Shown here: positions 53,760-63,044 of the stretch, piece by piece
Position numbering within the stretch: position 1 is the stretch's first letter
Layout of the letters: every line of letters starts with the position of its first letter
Source: Marinomonas piezotolerans
GTDB taxonomy: Bacteria; Pseudomonadota; Gammaproteobacteria; Pseudomonadales; Marinomonadaceae
Assembly: GCF_003362755.1 (NCBI RefSeq)
Contig: NZ_QKRA01000008.1
Span: forward strand, 62,001 to 126,000
Direction: 5' to 3'
DNA: 64,000 bases
Notes under the pieces: generated by a model
The model's database searches: none
What the model saw: only the letters and a program-made list of their open reading frames with translations
Told to the model about the DNA's origin: nothing
Made by a program: the position numbers and the translations under genes

Positions 53760-55769
53760 GTGGCGCGTTGGGGATTAAGAGGCAAATCACTATTGGTATT
53801 GGTGGCTGCAGGCATTATTGCTTGTTTTCTAGCCATTATAATGGGGTGGTTTATTGTTAACGAAGGGCGTCTTTACTCTGCTAAAACGTTTTCAGAAAGC
53901 TACACCGAGTTGAATTATCAAAAAGTGCTGACGCCGATGACGCGAGAGCTTGCATTGGCCCAGCGTTTCGCTGACATGAGCTCTCTTAAAGCATGGTTAG
54001 AGCAACCAAATAACGCTGCGGCAAAAGCGACCGCGATGGCGGATATCATGTCGTTTCAAACGGCGTTTGAAGACGGTGCTGTCTTTGTCGCGTCAGATCA
54101 AGATCTTAACTATTACTATTACGATGACCATCTACCAGTCGATGGTGAAGCACGCTATGAACTTGACGAGAGTGTCTTGGCAAATGATTGGTACTTTGTC
54201 ACTCGTGAGCAGAACAGTGCATACGATATAAACATCGATTTAAATGAATATCTGAATAAAGCCAATATTTGGATCAATGTTCGAGTGATGGCGGATGGAA
54301 AGTATTTAGGTTTAGCCGGCACGGGGTTCGCGCTAGGGAAATTCATTGAAGATTTTGCGACGTCACCGCAACCTGGTGTGCAGCCTTTCGTCGTTAATGC
54401 CAAAACAGGAAGCATTGAAGTTCATTACAATTCCAACTTGCTCGCGTTGGGAAGTACCGATGGTGCAGCGGAGTCTGAGTCAATATACCATCTAGTTGAT
54501 GAAGGGGATTCTGTAGAGCGGTTGAGGCTGGCTATAGACGATGCAATTAACAGTGAGTCGGTTGAAACACTTCAAGTAAAGATTCAAGGCGAACCTTATG
54601 TCTTGTCATTGCGTTATATGCCGGAATTGAACTGGTTGATCGCAACCAGCGTGAATTTAGCGAAAGTGCGTTTACTCAATACCGATTTGATTATGGGGGT
54701 GGGTGTCCTATTTGCGCTACTCTTGTTAGTGGTGTTGGTGTGTTTTGGCCTTTCGGTTGATCGTTTAGTATTGCAGCCGTTGCGCCAGCTACAGCAGTCA
54801 GCCAAAGCGATTTCCCAAGGTGCTTATAATACCCGTTTGCCAATTAAGTTTGATGATGAGATTGGTGATTTAAGTCGCACCTTTAACGACATGGCTCAAC
54901 AAGTGGAATCTCATACTGGAGATCTAGAGCGTCGCGTTAAGGCGCGGACTCAGGAGCTTGAGCAAAGCCACGCTCAGATTCAAGCGGCCAATCGTAAAAT
55001 TGGGGCATCCATTGATTACGCAAGCCTGATACAGCGAGCGATTTTACCTGACCGCCAGTTGCAACAATTTTTAGGCGAACACTACAGTGTGGTGTGGCGG
55101 CCAAGAGATATTGTGGGTGGCGACTTCTATGTTTTTCACACCAATGAGCAAGGATGTCTTTTGGGGGTTGTAGATTGCGCGGGGCATGGTGTCCCCGGTG
55201 CGTTGATGACTATGTTGATGCGTGCTGCCATTGATAGAGCCATTAATGAACTAGGGATCGCAGATCCAGCAAAACTGCTATATTCTATAGATTCGACCAT
55301 TCGATCAATGTTGCACGAGGATTCGGCTCATACTGCAATAGCGACCAATGCTGATGTCGGTCTTGTATACATTGGCCATCAGAGTGATACGATGCGCTTC
55401 TCCGGTGCGAAGATCTCTTTGTATGCCAGTGATGGTGAGCAAGTTGTGCGTTATCGGGGAGCTAAGCGTGCGATTGGAGATCGTAAACCAGGTGTTTATC
55501 AGAATAGTGATTTACCTTTAATAGGCTGGACTTATTATATGACGACCGATGGTTACCTCGATCAGGCAGGGGGCGAAAAGCGTTTTGGCTTCGGAAGCAA
55601 GCGATTCGAACAATTGCTGATCGATAATGCACAGCGTCCGTTATCTGAACAGACAAGTGTTTTCGCAGAGGCGTTGGAAGCTTACATGGGCGATCTACCT
55701 CAACGCGACGATATCACGCTGTTGTCGTTTCGCTTTGAACAGTTAATGAATGCAGGGGCAGAAAAATAG
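53760..55769 (+). CDS. siaA: SiaA: membrane PP2C-type phosphatase
   Basis: A 669-residue membrane phosphatase. Membrane helices (~10-32 and ~305-330) bracket a periplasmic dCache sensor. A HAMP domain (~335-385), a coiled coil and a SpoIIE-like PP2C domain (~435-665) follow, with metal-binding Asp residues in DIVGGDFYVF, VVDCAGHGVPGALMTM, MTTDGYLDQAGGE and QRDDITLLSF. In Pseudomonas SiaA dephosphorylates SiaC and so allows SiaD to work. The GTG at 53760 has AAAAGGA upstream and gives MARWGLRGKS, matching the Pseudomonas start; a TTG at 53739 is the alternative. The end abuts siaB. Confidence 0.93.
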   Translation: MARWGLRGKSLLVLVAAGIIACFLAIIMGWFIVNEGRLYSAKTFSESYTELNYQKVLTPMTRELALAQRFADMSSLKAWLEQPNNAAAKATAMADIMSFQTAFEDGAVFVASDQDLNYYYYDDHLPVDGEARYELDESVLANDWYFVTREQNSAYDINIDLNEYLNKANIWINVRVMADGKYLGLAGTGFALGKFIEDFATSPQPGVQPFVVNAKTGSIEVHYNSNLLALGSTDGAAESESIYHLVDEGDSVERLRLAIDDAINSESVETLQVKIQGEPYVLSLRYMPELNWLIATSVNLAKVRLLNTDLIMGVGVLFALLLLVVLVCFGLSVDRLVLQPLRQLQQSAKAISQGAYNTRLPIKFDDEIGDLSRTFNDMAQQVESHTGDLERRVKARTQELEQSHAQIQAANRKIGASIDYASLIQRAILPDRQLQQFLGEHYSVVWRPRDIVGGDFYVFHTNEQGCLLGVVDCAGHGVPGALMTMLMRAAIDRAINELGIADPAKLLYSIDSTIRSMLHEDSAHTAIATNADVGLVYIGHQSDTMRFSGAKISLYASDGEQVVRYRGAKRAIGDRKPGVYQNSDLPLIGWTYYMTTDGYLDQAGGEKRFGFGSKRFEQLLIDNAQRPLSEQTSVFAEALEAYMGDLPQRDDITLLSFRFEQLMNAGAEK

Positions 55770-55770
55770 T

Positions 55771-56307
55771 ATGTTTGCGCCAGATTTATATGAGCTCAGA
55801 TCACGATTTGACGATGAAAAAATCTTATTGTGTTTCAACGGACCCATTTCGCGTAGCTTGATAGAAGAGATCGGTAACGCATTGCGTAATTACTTGAAAA
55901 CAGAACAAGCGTCGCCAGCCTCAGCATTAGATGTTTTCGCGGTGTACATAGAGTTGACGCAAAACATTCGTCATTATGCGACACGTTCTGGCGTGTCTGG
56001 TGCTGATACTGCAACGGTCGTCGTGAGTTTAAAAGAAGGCCATTACCATATTTCCGCGGGCAACCTCGTTCGATTCGAAGATGGGCAGGTGTTGGAGCAG
56101 AAGGTTCAGACGCTCGCGAAAATGGATAAAGCGGCATTGAAAAAGATCTACAAAGAGCAGCTACGCAAACCGCGGGACGAGAACGCAGTCAGCGGGGCTG
56201 GCTTAGGGTTGATTGATATGGCTCGTAAATCGACCGCTCCAATGACCTGTTCCCTAAAAAATATCGACGGTGCCAAGGGCTACTTTAGTTTAAGCGTACA
56301 AATTTGA
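55771..56307 (+). CDS. siaB: SiaB: kinase of SiaC
   Basis: A 178-residue GHKL-like protein kinase. The N-box-like ELTQNIRHYATRSG and the glycine-rich SGAGLGLIDMARKS fit the ATP site of the SiaB family. In Pseudomonas SiaB phosphorylates SiaC, opposing SiaA. I chose the ATG at 55771, one base after the siaA stop; an ATG at 55750 inside siaA lacks a ribosome site. The gene order siaA-siaB-siaC-siaD and the tight spacing leave little doubt. Confidence 0.92.
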   Translation: MFAPDLYELRSRFDDEKILLCFNGPISRSLIEEIGNALRNYLKTEQASPASALDVFAVYIELTQNIRHYATRSGVSGADTATVVVSLKEGHYHISAGNLVRFEDGQVLEQKVQTLAKMDKAALKKIYKEQLRKPRDENAVSGAGLGLIDMARKSTAPMTCSLKNIDGAKGYFSLSVQI

Positions 56308-56318
56308 GAATGCAGAGC

Positions 56319-56696
56319 ATGAATGATTTAAAGATAGAAGCGACCCAATCCACACCGTTAATTGAGACAGACGCAGGTCGCGGTATCATCTATATGGAAG
56401 GGGACTCCTACCCAGAAAACTCTTTTGAGTACTACAGTGACTTAGTCGCTTGGGTAGATCAGTATTTGAAAGAACAAACACGCCCATTATCGCTAGAGTT
56501 GACATTGCTGTACCTCAATACAAGTAGTATCAAAGTCATGATGGATATATTTGATGAGCTAGAAGAGGCACATCATGCAGGGCGAGAAGTCACTGTCAAT
56601 TGGCATTATGATTTGGACAATGAGCGTGTAGCAGAGCTTGCAGAAGAGTTCAAAGAAGATTGTTCATTTGCGTTTAATATCATAGGACAAGAATGA
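56319..56696 (+). CDS. siaC: SiaC: phospho-switch activator of SiaD
   Basis: A 125-residue protein of the SiaC (DUF1987) family. MNDLKIEATQSTP at the start and GDSYPENSFEYY are landmarks. The phosphorylatable Thr is residue 68 in YLNTSSIK, the same number as the site known in Pseudomonas. The C-terminal NERVAELAEEFKEDCSF is also conserved. Unphosphorylated SiaC binds SiaD and turns on c-di-GMP synthesis. The ATG at 56319 reproduces the Pseudomonas N-terminus; TTG 56304 and ATG 56310 are less likely. The stop overlaps the siaD start. Confidence 0.95.
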   Translation: MNDLKIEATQSTPLIETDAGRGIIYMEGDSYPENSFEYYSDLVAWVDQYLKEQTRPLSLELTLLYLNTSSIKVMMDIFDELEEAHHAGREVTVNWHYDLDNERVAELAEEFKEDCSFAFNIIGQE

Positions 56697-57478
56697 AACC
56701 GAATATAAAGGACCTCGAAAGTCGTGTGCTTAGCGTCTTAGAAGATATTGAGCATAACGACAATCCTGTACGCGACGTGCTGGCTGAGCTTTGGCAATAT
56801 AACCAGGAGCAGTGGCAGCGTGTTGAGCAAATGGTACGAGTGTCTGATGCTTATCAAGACATGATGATGAAGCGTGAAAAAACGCTGGGTGAGCGATTTG
56901 ATAAACATATTCGTCAGCTAGAGAAAATAACGCGCATATCGGATCGTTATCAAACGGCATTACGAGAAGCAAACCTAGAGCTTGAACATGCCTCCTTGAT
57001 GGATACCCTCACCGGACTGCCAAATCGACGAAAGATGCTGCGCACTCTTAAGCGAGAATATGATCATCGGCGTCAGCATATTAAGCTTGGCATGATCGAT
57101 ATAGATTATTTCAAACGTATCAATGACGCCCATGGTCACTTGGTTGGAGATGAAGTCTTGATAGCCGTGGGCCATCTGATTGAGCAAACTGTCGGAGACC
57201 TTGGTCATGTGGCTCGTTGGGGTGGGGAAGAGTTTTTGGTCGTGTTTACTCATAAAAATGCGGATGACGTCGAGATATGTGTGAATAATCTTGTGCGGGA
57301 GATACAGGAAGCCAGATTCGATGTTCTAGATGGACAGATTATTCAAACGTCTATCAGCATTGGTTTATCCCATTATCAGGAAGGAGACACCATCGATAGT
57401 TTGTTAACGCGAGCAGATGATGCCCTGTACGACGCCAAGAACTCAGGACGCAATCGCTTTCATATCAGTCATAAGTAG
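56693..57478 (+). CDS. siaD: SiaD: SiaC-dependent diguanylate cyclase
   Basis: A 261-residue cytoplasmic diguanylate cyclase. A helical N-terminal region (~1-95) with coiled-coil character is the SiaC-binding part in Pseudomonas. The GGDEF domain (~100-258) has MIDIDYFKRINDAHGH and the active loop ARWGGEEF. I see no RxxD inhibitory site five residues upstream (GDLG at that place), so product feedback may be lost. The start overlaps the siaC stop (ATGA), giving translational coupling. Confidence 0.95.
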   Translation: MKPNIKDLESRVLSVLEDIEHNDNPVRDVLAELWQYNQEQWQRVEQMVRVSDAYQDMMMKREKTLGERFDKHIRQLEKITRISDRYQTALREANLELEHASLMDTLTGLPNRRKMLRTLKREYDHRRQHIKLGMIDIDYFKRINDAHGHLVGDEVLIAVGHLIEQTVGDLGHVARWGGEEFLVVFTHKNADDVEICVNNLVREIQEARFDVLDGQIIQTSISIGLSHYQEGDTIDSLLTRADDALYDAKNSGRNRFHISHK

Positions 57479-57590
57479 AGGCCCTTCAAATTCCTGTTAG
57501 ACCTTAGTCTAAGTCGCGCCAGAATGGTGGCAACCTGCGTCTTCAAGACGTATCTTTGTTGTTAAAATAACAATGATTAGGTTAGCTGGT

Positions 57591-59456
57591 ATGGCTGCAA
57601 TCGATATTCCCGAAGTCATAAAATTCGTAGATGCGACCCCTCCTTTTTCTAGTTTAACCCATGCTCAGCAGAAGCAATTACTCGCAGGAGTAGAGTTAAC
57701 CTATGCTCGCCAAGGCGAAATTTTAAACTTAAAGAACGAGAGAGCCACGTTACATCTTATCCGCCGTGGGGCGTGCGAAATCCGCTCCTCACAAGGTGCA
57801 TTGGTCGATAAACTGGCAGACGGTGACTGCTTTGGTGTCGCCAGTGTCCTTGAGCAAAACCCAGAAGGCCTCCAAGTTGTGGTGCTGGAAGACAGCCTAA
57901 TCTATCGCTTTCAGAAAGAGGGTTTTCAAACATTACTTCAAGAAAGCGAAGACTTTGCTGTTTTTTTTGCGCATACGCGATCCAGTCGGTTACGTAAGTT
58001 ATCTCGGGCGCAAGCTACCGACCTCGCTACCCCCGCTTTGCAATTATCGACACCTATTACCCAAATCATGTCTCAAACTCTCATCACGGCAGGCGTGACC
58101 AGCACCGTTCAGGCGGCAGCCAAGCAGATGACGGAGGCTCGAGTCAGCTCCATTATGGTCATTGAACACAATCAATTGGTCGGTATTGTAACGGATCGAG
58201 ATCTGCGATCACGAGTATTAGCGGTCGGGGCGTCACCCGATTTGCCATTGGCTGAGGTGATGACATCAGCTCCTGCTACGATGGATCCGACAGGGTTGGT
58301 TATGCATGCTCAGATCTTAATGAGTGAAAACAATATTCACCATTTGCCGATTGTGGAAAGTGATTTAACGCCTGTCGGTATGGTGACAGCGGCAGATTTA
58401 TTGCGACATCAAGAGCTAAGTCCATTGCTGCTGATTAATCAGATTAACCGCCAGCAGGATGTAGAAAGCCTACAAAAGGTTTGCAGTCAGTTAACAACTC
58501 TAATTGTTAATTTAATTTTGACAGATATGAAAACCACCGATATAGGGAGCGTCATAGCGGCAATCACTGATAGCTTAACCCGCCGGCTGATTGAGTTAGG
58601 CTTCGAGCGCTTCGGTCGGCCGCCATTTGCTTTTAGCTTTATTGTATTTGGCTCACAGGCTCGCAAAGACCAATCGCTGGGCAGTGATCAAGACAATGGT
58701 ATGTTGTTATCCAAGACACCCAATGAACAAGAAGCCGCTTATTTTGCATCATTGGCGCAATATATTTGTGAAGGCTTAGACCAATGTGGGATTCGCCGCT
58801 GTCCAGGTGAAATTATGGCATCTAATCCGAAATGGCGTTTGCCCGAGGCTGATTGGCAGTCTTCATTTACTGATTGGGTGGAGTCGAGTTCCCCTTCGGC
58901 ACTGTTAAATGCCAGCATCTTCTTTGATATTCGTTGTGTCTATGGTGATGACGCCTGTGTGCAGCGTGTTATAGCAGGGATGCAGAGCAGAGTGATGAAA
59001 ACCTCGTTATTCTTAGCGACCTTGACGCGCACCGCAACTGTAGCAAAACCCCCTTTAGGCTTTTTCCGAAATTTTTTATTGGAATCGTCAGGCGAGCATA
59101 AACATCACTTAGATTTGAAACATCAAGGTTTGGCGTTGATCAATGATTTGGCGCGTATTTATGGCCTTGGATGCCGTCATTATAAAGTGAGTACAAAAGA
59201 GCGACTGGAACAGGCTGCGCGGGAAAAGCTGATTGGGTTAGATGTGGCGCGTAACCTGATGGAAGCGTGGGATGAATTGAATGAACTGCGCTTGCAGGCA
59301 CAACGTAAGCATTGGCAAAAAACCGGTGAGCCCAGTGCTTACCTTGATCCGAGTGAATTGAGTTCGCTGGAGCGCAAACATCTAAAACAAACTTTTGCCA
59401 TGATTGCAGACGGTCAGGCCGCTGCGCTTCAGCGATTTTCGGGTGGGTATGCTTAG
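57591..59456 (+). CDS. cNMP-binding / CBS / DUF294 nucleotidyltransferase-like protein
   Basis: A 621-residue cytoplasmic protein of known domain order. A cyclic-nucleotide-binding fold (~15-130), a pair of CBS domains (~160-280), a DUF294 nucleotidyltransferase-like domain (~300-440) with FGSQARKDQSLGSDQDNG, and a C-terminal helical DUF294_C region (~470-615). GSQARxxQ-x-SDQD resembles the GlnD uridylyltransferase active site, so nucleotidyl transfer to a protein is possible. The ATG at 57591 has a weak AGG nine nt upstream; an in-frame ATG at 57573 adds six residues. The exonuclease gene follows with no gap, a pairing common in gammaproteobacteria. Confidence 0.9.
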   Translation: MAAIDIPEVIKFVDATPPFSSLTHAQQKQLLAGVELTYARQGEILNLKNERATLHLIRRGACEIRSSQGALVDKLADGDCFGVASVLEQNPEGLQVVVLEDSLIYRFQKEGFQTLLQESEDFAVFFAHTRSSRLRKLSRAQATDLATPALQLSTPITQIMSQTLITAGVTSTVQAAAKQMTEARVSSIMVIEHNQLVGIVTDRDLRSRVLAVGASPDLPLAEVMTSAPATMDPTGLVMHAQILMSENNIHHLPIVESDLTPVGMVTAADLLRHQELSPLLLINQINRQQDVESLQKVCSQLTTLIVNLILTDMKTTDIGSVIAAITDSLTRRLIELGFERFGRPPFAFSFIVFGSQARKDQSLGSDQDNGMLLSKTPNEQEAAYFASLAQYICEGLDQCGIRRCPGEIMASNPKWRLPEADWQSSFTDWVESSSPSALLNASIFFDIRCVYGDDACVQRVIAGMQSRVMKTSLFLATLTRTATVAKPPLGFFRNFLLESSGEHKHHLDLKHQGLALINDLARIYGLGCRHYKVSTKERLEQAAREKLIGLDVARNLMEAWDELNELRLQAQRKHWQKTGEPSAYLDPSELSSLERKHLKQTFAMIADGQAAALQRFSGGYA

Positions 59457-60137
59457 ATGTTGGTAAATCGTATGGTGCGTGCCTTCGATACTTGGCAGGC
59501 AAGACGGTCAGAGCAATCCAGATCTTGGCAAGAGTCAACGTACTTTGTATTAGATATGGAAACGACAGGGCTCGATCCCAAGCAACATCAGGTGATTAGT
59601 TTAGGATGGGTGTTGATTGAGCGAGGGGTGATTCAATTGGACACGGCTCAGCATCTGCTGTTGGATAGCGCGCAGATTGATGACAGCAGTGTTGGGATTC
59701 ACATGATTACCGATACCGATGTGTTAGAGCAAGGGCGTCGTCATGCGAGTGTGCTTCGGTATTTGCGCCAGATAATGAAAGATAAGGTGTTGGTAGTGCA
59801 TTACTCACCTTTAGAGCTGGGTTTTCTAAAAATGCTTTGGCAAACTCAGCCGATGCCGGATTTGGCTATTGATTGGGTTGACACCATGCAGATCGAAAGG
59901 CGGCGTTGTGAACGTGCTCAAACGGTGATCCAAGAAGGGGGGTATCGCCTAGGAGCTTGCCGCGACCGCTACGGTCTTCCAGACTATCCGAGTCACGATG
60001 CGTTAACCGATGCGTTGGCCACCGCCGAGCTATTGCTGGCGCAAATAGCTCATTATAGTCGGCAAGAACCGAGCCTACAGGATTTGAAAAAACTAGGCGG
60101 TGGGCATATTCGACTGAGCTCAAAGACAATCGCCTAA
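59457..60137 (+). CDS. DnaQ-like 3'-5' exonuclease
   Basis: A 226-residue DEDDh exonuclease related to the epsilon subunit of DNA polymerase III. Exo I is in FVLDMETTGLDP, Exo II near HYSPLELGFLKML, and Exo III in SHDALTDALATAEL, giving all four acidic residues and the His. It starts immediately after the stop of the CBS/nucleotidyltransferase gene. Whether it degrades DNA, RNA or a nucleotide signal is unknown; the neighbouring nucleotide-sensing protein suggests a regulated role. Confidence 0.9.
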   Translation: MLVNRMVRAFDTWQARRSEQSRSWQESTYFVLDMETTGLDPKQHQVISLGWVLIERGVIQLDTAQHLLLDSAQIDDSSVGIHMITDTDVLEQGRRHASVLRYLRQIMKDKVLVVHYSPLELGFLKMLWQTQPMPDLAIDWVDTMQIERRRCERAQTVIQEGGYRLGACRDRYGLPDYPSHDALTDALATAELLLAQIAHYSRQEPSLQDLKKLGGGHIRLSSKTIA

Positions 60138-60144
60138 GCCGTAT

Positions 60145-60942
60145 TTATGCTAAAGACGGTGCTTGCTCTAGAGTCTCTTCAGCGGGCTCAGTGGCTAAAT
60201 AGCAGGGATGCTCTGACCAGTGAATTAAGCTTAGTTCACCTGCATTTGACTCGACTAAGGCGCTACAGTGTTCGACCCAATCCCCATCATTACAATAGAG
60301 TATCTCCGCCTGACGTTGAAATCGTGCAAAATGGATGTGCCCGCCAATGTAGCCATTTAGCTTTTTATTACGTGCTGTTTTGATCGCGGCACTTTCAAAA
60401 CGCGTAATGAACTCCTGCGCTTTACCGACATGCTGTTTAATGTAACCAGCAAAGGACCAGTAAGGGAGTTGAAATGCTCTTCTGAAGCGATTGATATGTC
60501 GATTAAGGGCTAGCATAAGTCCGTGGGCTTTATCGCCTATAGCAAGCATGATGGGGCTGACCTTTACCATCTGATCAAACTCATCACCATGGCTGACTAA
60601 AAAGCGTCGCCCGTTTGCGGTAATGTGAATCGCCTGTCGCTCGATCTCAATCCCCGACATGCGCTGACCACAGAACTGACGGAAAAAGGCATCGTGGTTT
60701 CCTGGAATATAAACAACACGGGTACCTTGTTTGGCAAGCTCAAGAATGCGCTGAACAACTTGTTGTTGTTCGTCATCAAAATAAGTGCGCTTACGCATTT
60801 CGATCAGATCAACAATGTCACCGACAAGATAAAGTGTCTGTGTTTCAACCTTCCTTAGGAAGCTCAGTAAGTGGCTAGCTTGACAGGCTTTGGTGCCCAA
60901 GTGTACATCTGAAATAAATACTGCACGAAATTGAGTTTGCAT
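60145..60942 (-). CDS. LpxH-like metallophosphoesterase
   Basis: A 265-residue calcineurin-like phosphoesterase. Metal-site motifs are SDVHLGTKAC, VGDIVDLIEM, PGNHDAFF, VSHGDEFD and GGHIHFARF. The closest group is the UDP-2,3-diacylglucosamine diphosphatase-like proteins, but the sequence differs from true LpxH, so it may act on another phospholipid or nucleotide sugar. It converges with the exonuclease gene with 7 nt between the stops. No operon partner on its strand; the EAL-CBS-GGDEF gene lies 82 nt upstream. Confidence 0.87.
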   Translation of the reverse strand: MQTQFRAVFISDVHLGTKACQASHLLSFLRKVETQTLYLVGDIVDLIEMRKRTYFDDEQQQVVQRILELAKQGTRVVYIPGNHDAFFRQFCGQRMSGIEIERQAIHITANGRRFLVSHGDEFDQMVKVSPIMLAIGDKAHGLMLALNRHINRFRRAFQLPYWSFAGYIKQHVGKAQEFITRFESAAIKTARNKKLNGYIGGHIHFARFQRQAEILYCNDGDWVEHCSALVESNAGELSLIHWSEHPCYLATEPAEETLEQAPSLA

Positions 60943-61024
60943 TCGAGTGCCTCTTTGATGGTTATGTTAGAGGCTAAAAGGAGTGTATGACGTCTTTATG
61001 ACGATAGACGCAAAATGTTGGAGT

Positions 61025-62812
61025 TTAATTGCAGCAAGTGTTGGCGACCTTTTCTTGATCATCTTCATACGTATACTGATAGGGTTGTTGGTAGATCGCA
61101 TTGCCACCGATTTCTTTGGCAGACTTCTTTGCAACCGCGGCCAGCTCGGCGACAAAATGGTGTGATTCGCAGGCGTTTGGATTTGGATTTACGACACCAA
61201 TGGCCAAGCTTAAAATAGGAAAATACTGTAACTTTCCATCTCGGCTTTTGCTCCAGATACCATTCGCTTCAAGGTCCTCAGCTGAATAAAATTGACGTAT
61301 CTCTTGGGCGAATACATCGAGAATTTTTTCACATTGCTGACACCAGTTTTCGTCGCTAAAAATAACGACAAAATCATCCCCTCCAATATGACCAATGAAA
61401 TTATAGTCAGTCGTTACATGGCTGCGAATGATGCTTCCTAATAATTGGATGACGGCGTCACCTTTTGCGTAACCGTAATAGTCGTTGAACGGCTTAAAAT
61501 CATTCAGATCAAAATAGGCAACGAAGAAATCTTGTTTTTGCTGAAGCCGCATATCGATATCCCGGTTAATGGGGACATTACCTGGTAGAAGTGTTAGCGG
61601 GTTAGAGTAGGTCGCGTTTTGAATTTTAAGCTCAGTAATACGCTTGAGAAGGTCTTTTAGGTGCCCTGTGCCGACATAGAGGCCGTCTTGAGTGATCAAT
61701 ATTTCGTTATTAAGCAGTTCGGCTTCTTGATCGGTAAACATGGTAGAAACCGTCGACAATGGGACAAAACTTTCCACGATCAAAACGTCATGAGTCGCGA
61801 TGTTGATTGCTGGCTTGTTCTCGTAGAGTGCACGACCGTAAGGAGTTGAAAACAGCTCGTGTAACGCATGTCTGCGAATGACGCCAACAGGGCGGCCGTT
61901 TTCGAGTACAGGGATCGTGAACAGTTGTTGATTTTGTTTGAATAGTTTTGCGACTTCAATGAGAGGGAGGTTTTGCTTCACGCTGAGGCTTTCACGGCAA
62001 AGAGTGAGTACCGTTTCACTTTGGTCTCTGTTAAATCGCTCGCGCCGCTCGGCTTGACGTTCCAAATAACTATTTGTTTCCACAACAGGCTGTTCATAGG
62101 GTCTAGCGAGGAAGTAGCCTTGACCATATTGCACACCGAGTTCGATTAACTGGTCGAGCTCTTGCTGTTGTTCAATACCTTCTGCAATAAGAACGCAGCG
62201 AAGACGACGAGCAATACTGACAATGGAGCGGACGAACTCCCGTTTTACGTCGTCTCGGTCAATGCCATCAATGAAATGCTTGTCTATTTTAACGATATCG
62301 GGACGTAGCTCCGACCAGAGACGTAAACCAGAATAGCCTGCACCTAAGTCGTCAATGGCGACTTGGAAACCCATACGACGGTAATGCTCAACACTTTGGC
62401 GGCTGAGCCCATTATGGTCATAAGGATATTGTTCAGACAACTCGATGACAATGTTTTCGTGATCCACCCCGAGTTCATTCAAAATGGCTAGAGTCATGCC
62501 AGACTGATGGTCCGGACTACCTAGCAAAGATGCGCTAACGTTTAGGAAGAGGCGGCCAGGTAATGCAAGCTCAGCAAATTTTGAAATGGCTTTGGATCGA
62601 CACAGTAACTCTAGGTCATGTAACCGTTCTTGCTGTTGTGCATACGGAAACAATGCATCAGGTGTATAAAGCTCGGTATCTTTTGGCCCACGAGAGAGAG
62701 CTTCTACACCAAAAACTTGTCCATTACTTAGATCATAAATAGGTTGGAATACCGGAGTGATGAGCCCTTCATCGAGTATTCTGTTAAGTAACAAAGCTTT
62801 TTCGTTTTGCAT
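61025..62812 (-). CDS. EAL-CBS-GGDEF cyclic-di-GMP protein
   Basis: A 595-residue cytoplasmic protein with the uncommon order EAL (~10-250), CBS pair (~265-395), GGDEF (~420-575). The EAL part keeps GVEALSRGP, FLNVSASLL, IELSEQ, IDDLGAGYSGLRLW, VKIDKHF and AEGIEQ, so phosphodiesterase activity is likely. The GGDEF loop is GGDDF and there is no RxxD site; cyclase activity is possible but may be replaced by GTP sensing. The CBS pair may bind adenine nucleotides. The ATG at 62812 is my choice; a GTG at 62821 is the alternative. The last residues include a CC pair. Confidence 0.93.
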   Translation of the reverse strand: MQNEKALLLNRILDEGLITPVFQPIYDLSNGQVFGVEALSRGPKDTELYTPDALFPYAQQQERLHDLELLCRSKAISKFAELALPGRLFLNVSASLLGSPDHQSGMTLAILNELGVDHENIVIELSEQYPYDHNGLSRQSVEHYRRMGFQVAIDDLGAGYSGLRLWSELRPDIVKIDKHFIDGIDRDDVKREFVRSIVSIARRLRCVLIAEGIEQQQELDQLIELGVQYGQGYFLARPYEQPVVETNSYLERQAERRERFNRDQSETVLTLCRESLSVKQNLPLIEVAKLFKQNQQLFTIPVLENGRPVGVIRRHALHELFSTPYGRALYENKPAINIATHDVLIVESFVPLSTVSTMFTDQEAELLNNEILITQDGLYVGTGHLKDLLKRITELKIQNATYSNPLTLLPGNVPINRDIDMRLQQKQDFFVAYFDLNDFKPFNDYYGYAKGDAVIQLLGSIIRSHVTTDYNFIGHIGGDDFVVIFSDENWCQQCEKILDVFAQEIRQFYSAEDLEANGIWSKSRDGKLQYFPILSLAIGVVNPNPNACESHHFVAELAAVAKKSAKEIGGNAIYQQPYQYTYEDDQEKVANTCCN

Positions 62813-63044
62813 AGATTTCACAGTAAGCCATTGAGTATTAAGCTTATATCGTATGAAAGTTACGTGACAAAATTGTGACAGTTTTGGCGTTTTAATGCTG
62901 GTGATCGGTTAGAACTGATGACGTTGGAAGATAAAAATGAGAGGTGGAGATGAATGGAGCAGAGGAGGACGCCGCCACGTTTTGCTGATCGAATTATTGT
63001 TTTTAAACTGCGATCAGAAACGAGGGCAACATGGGTGCGGATGC

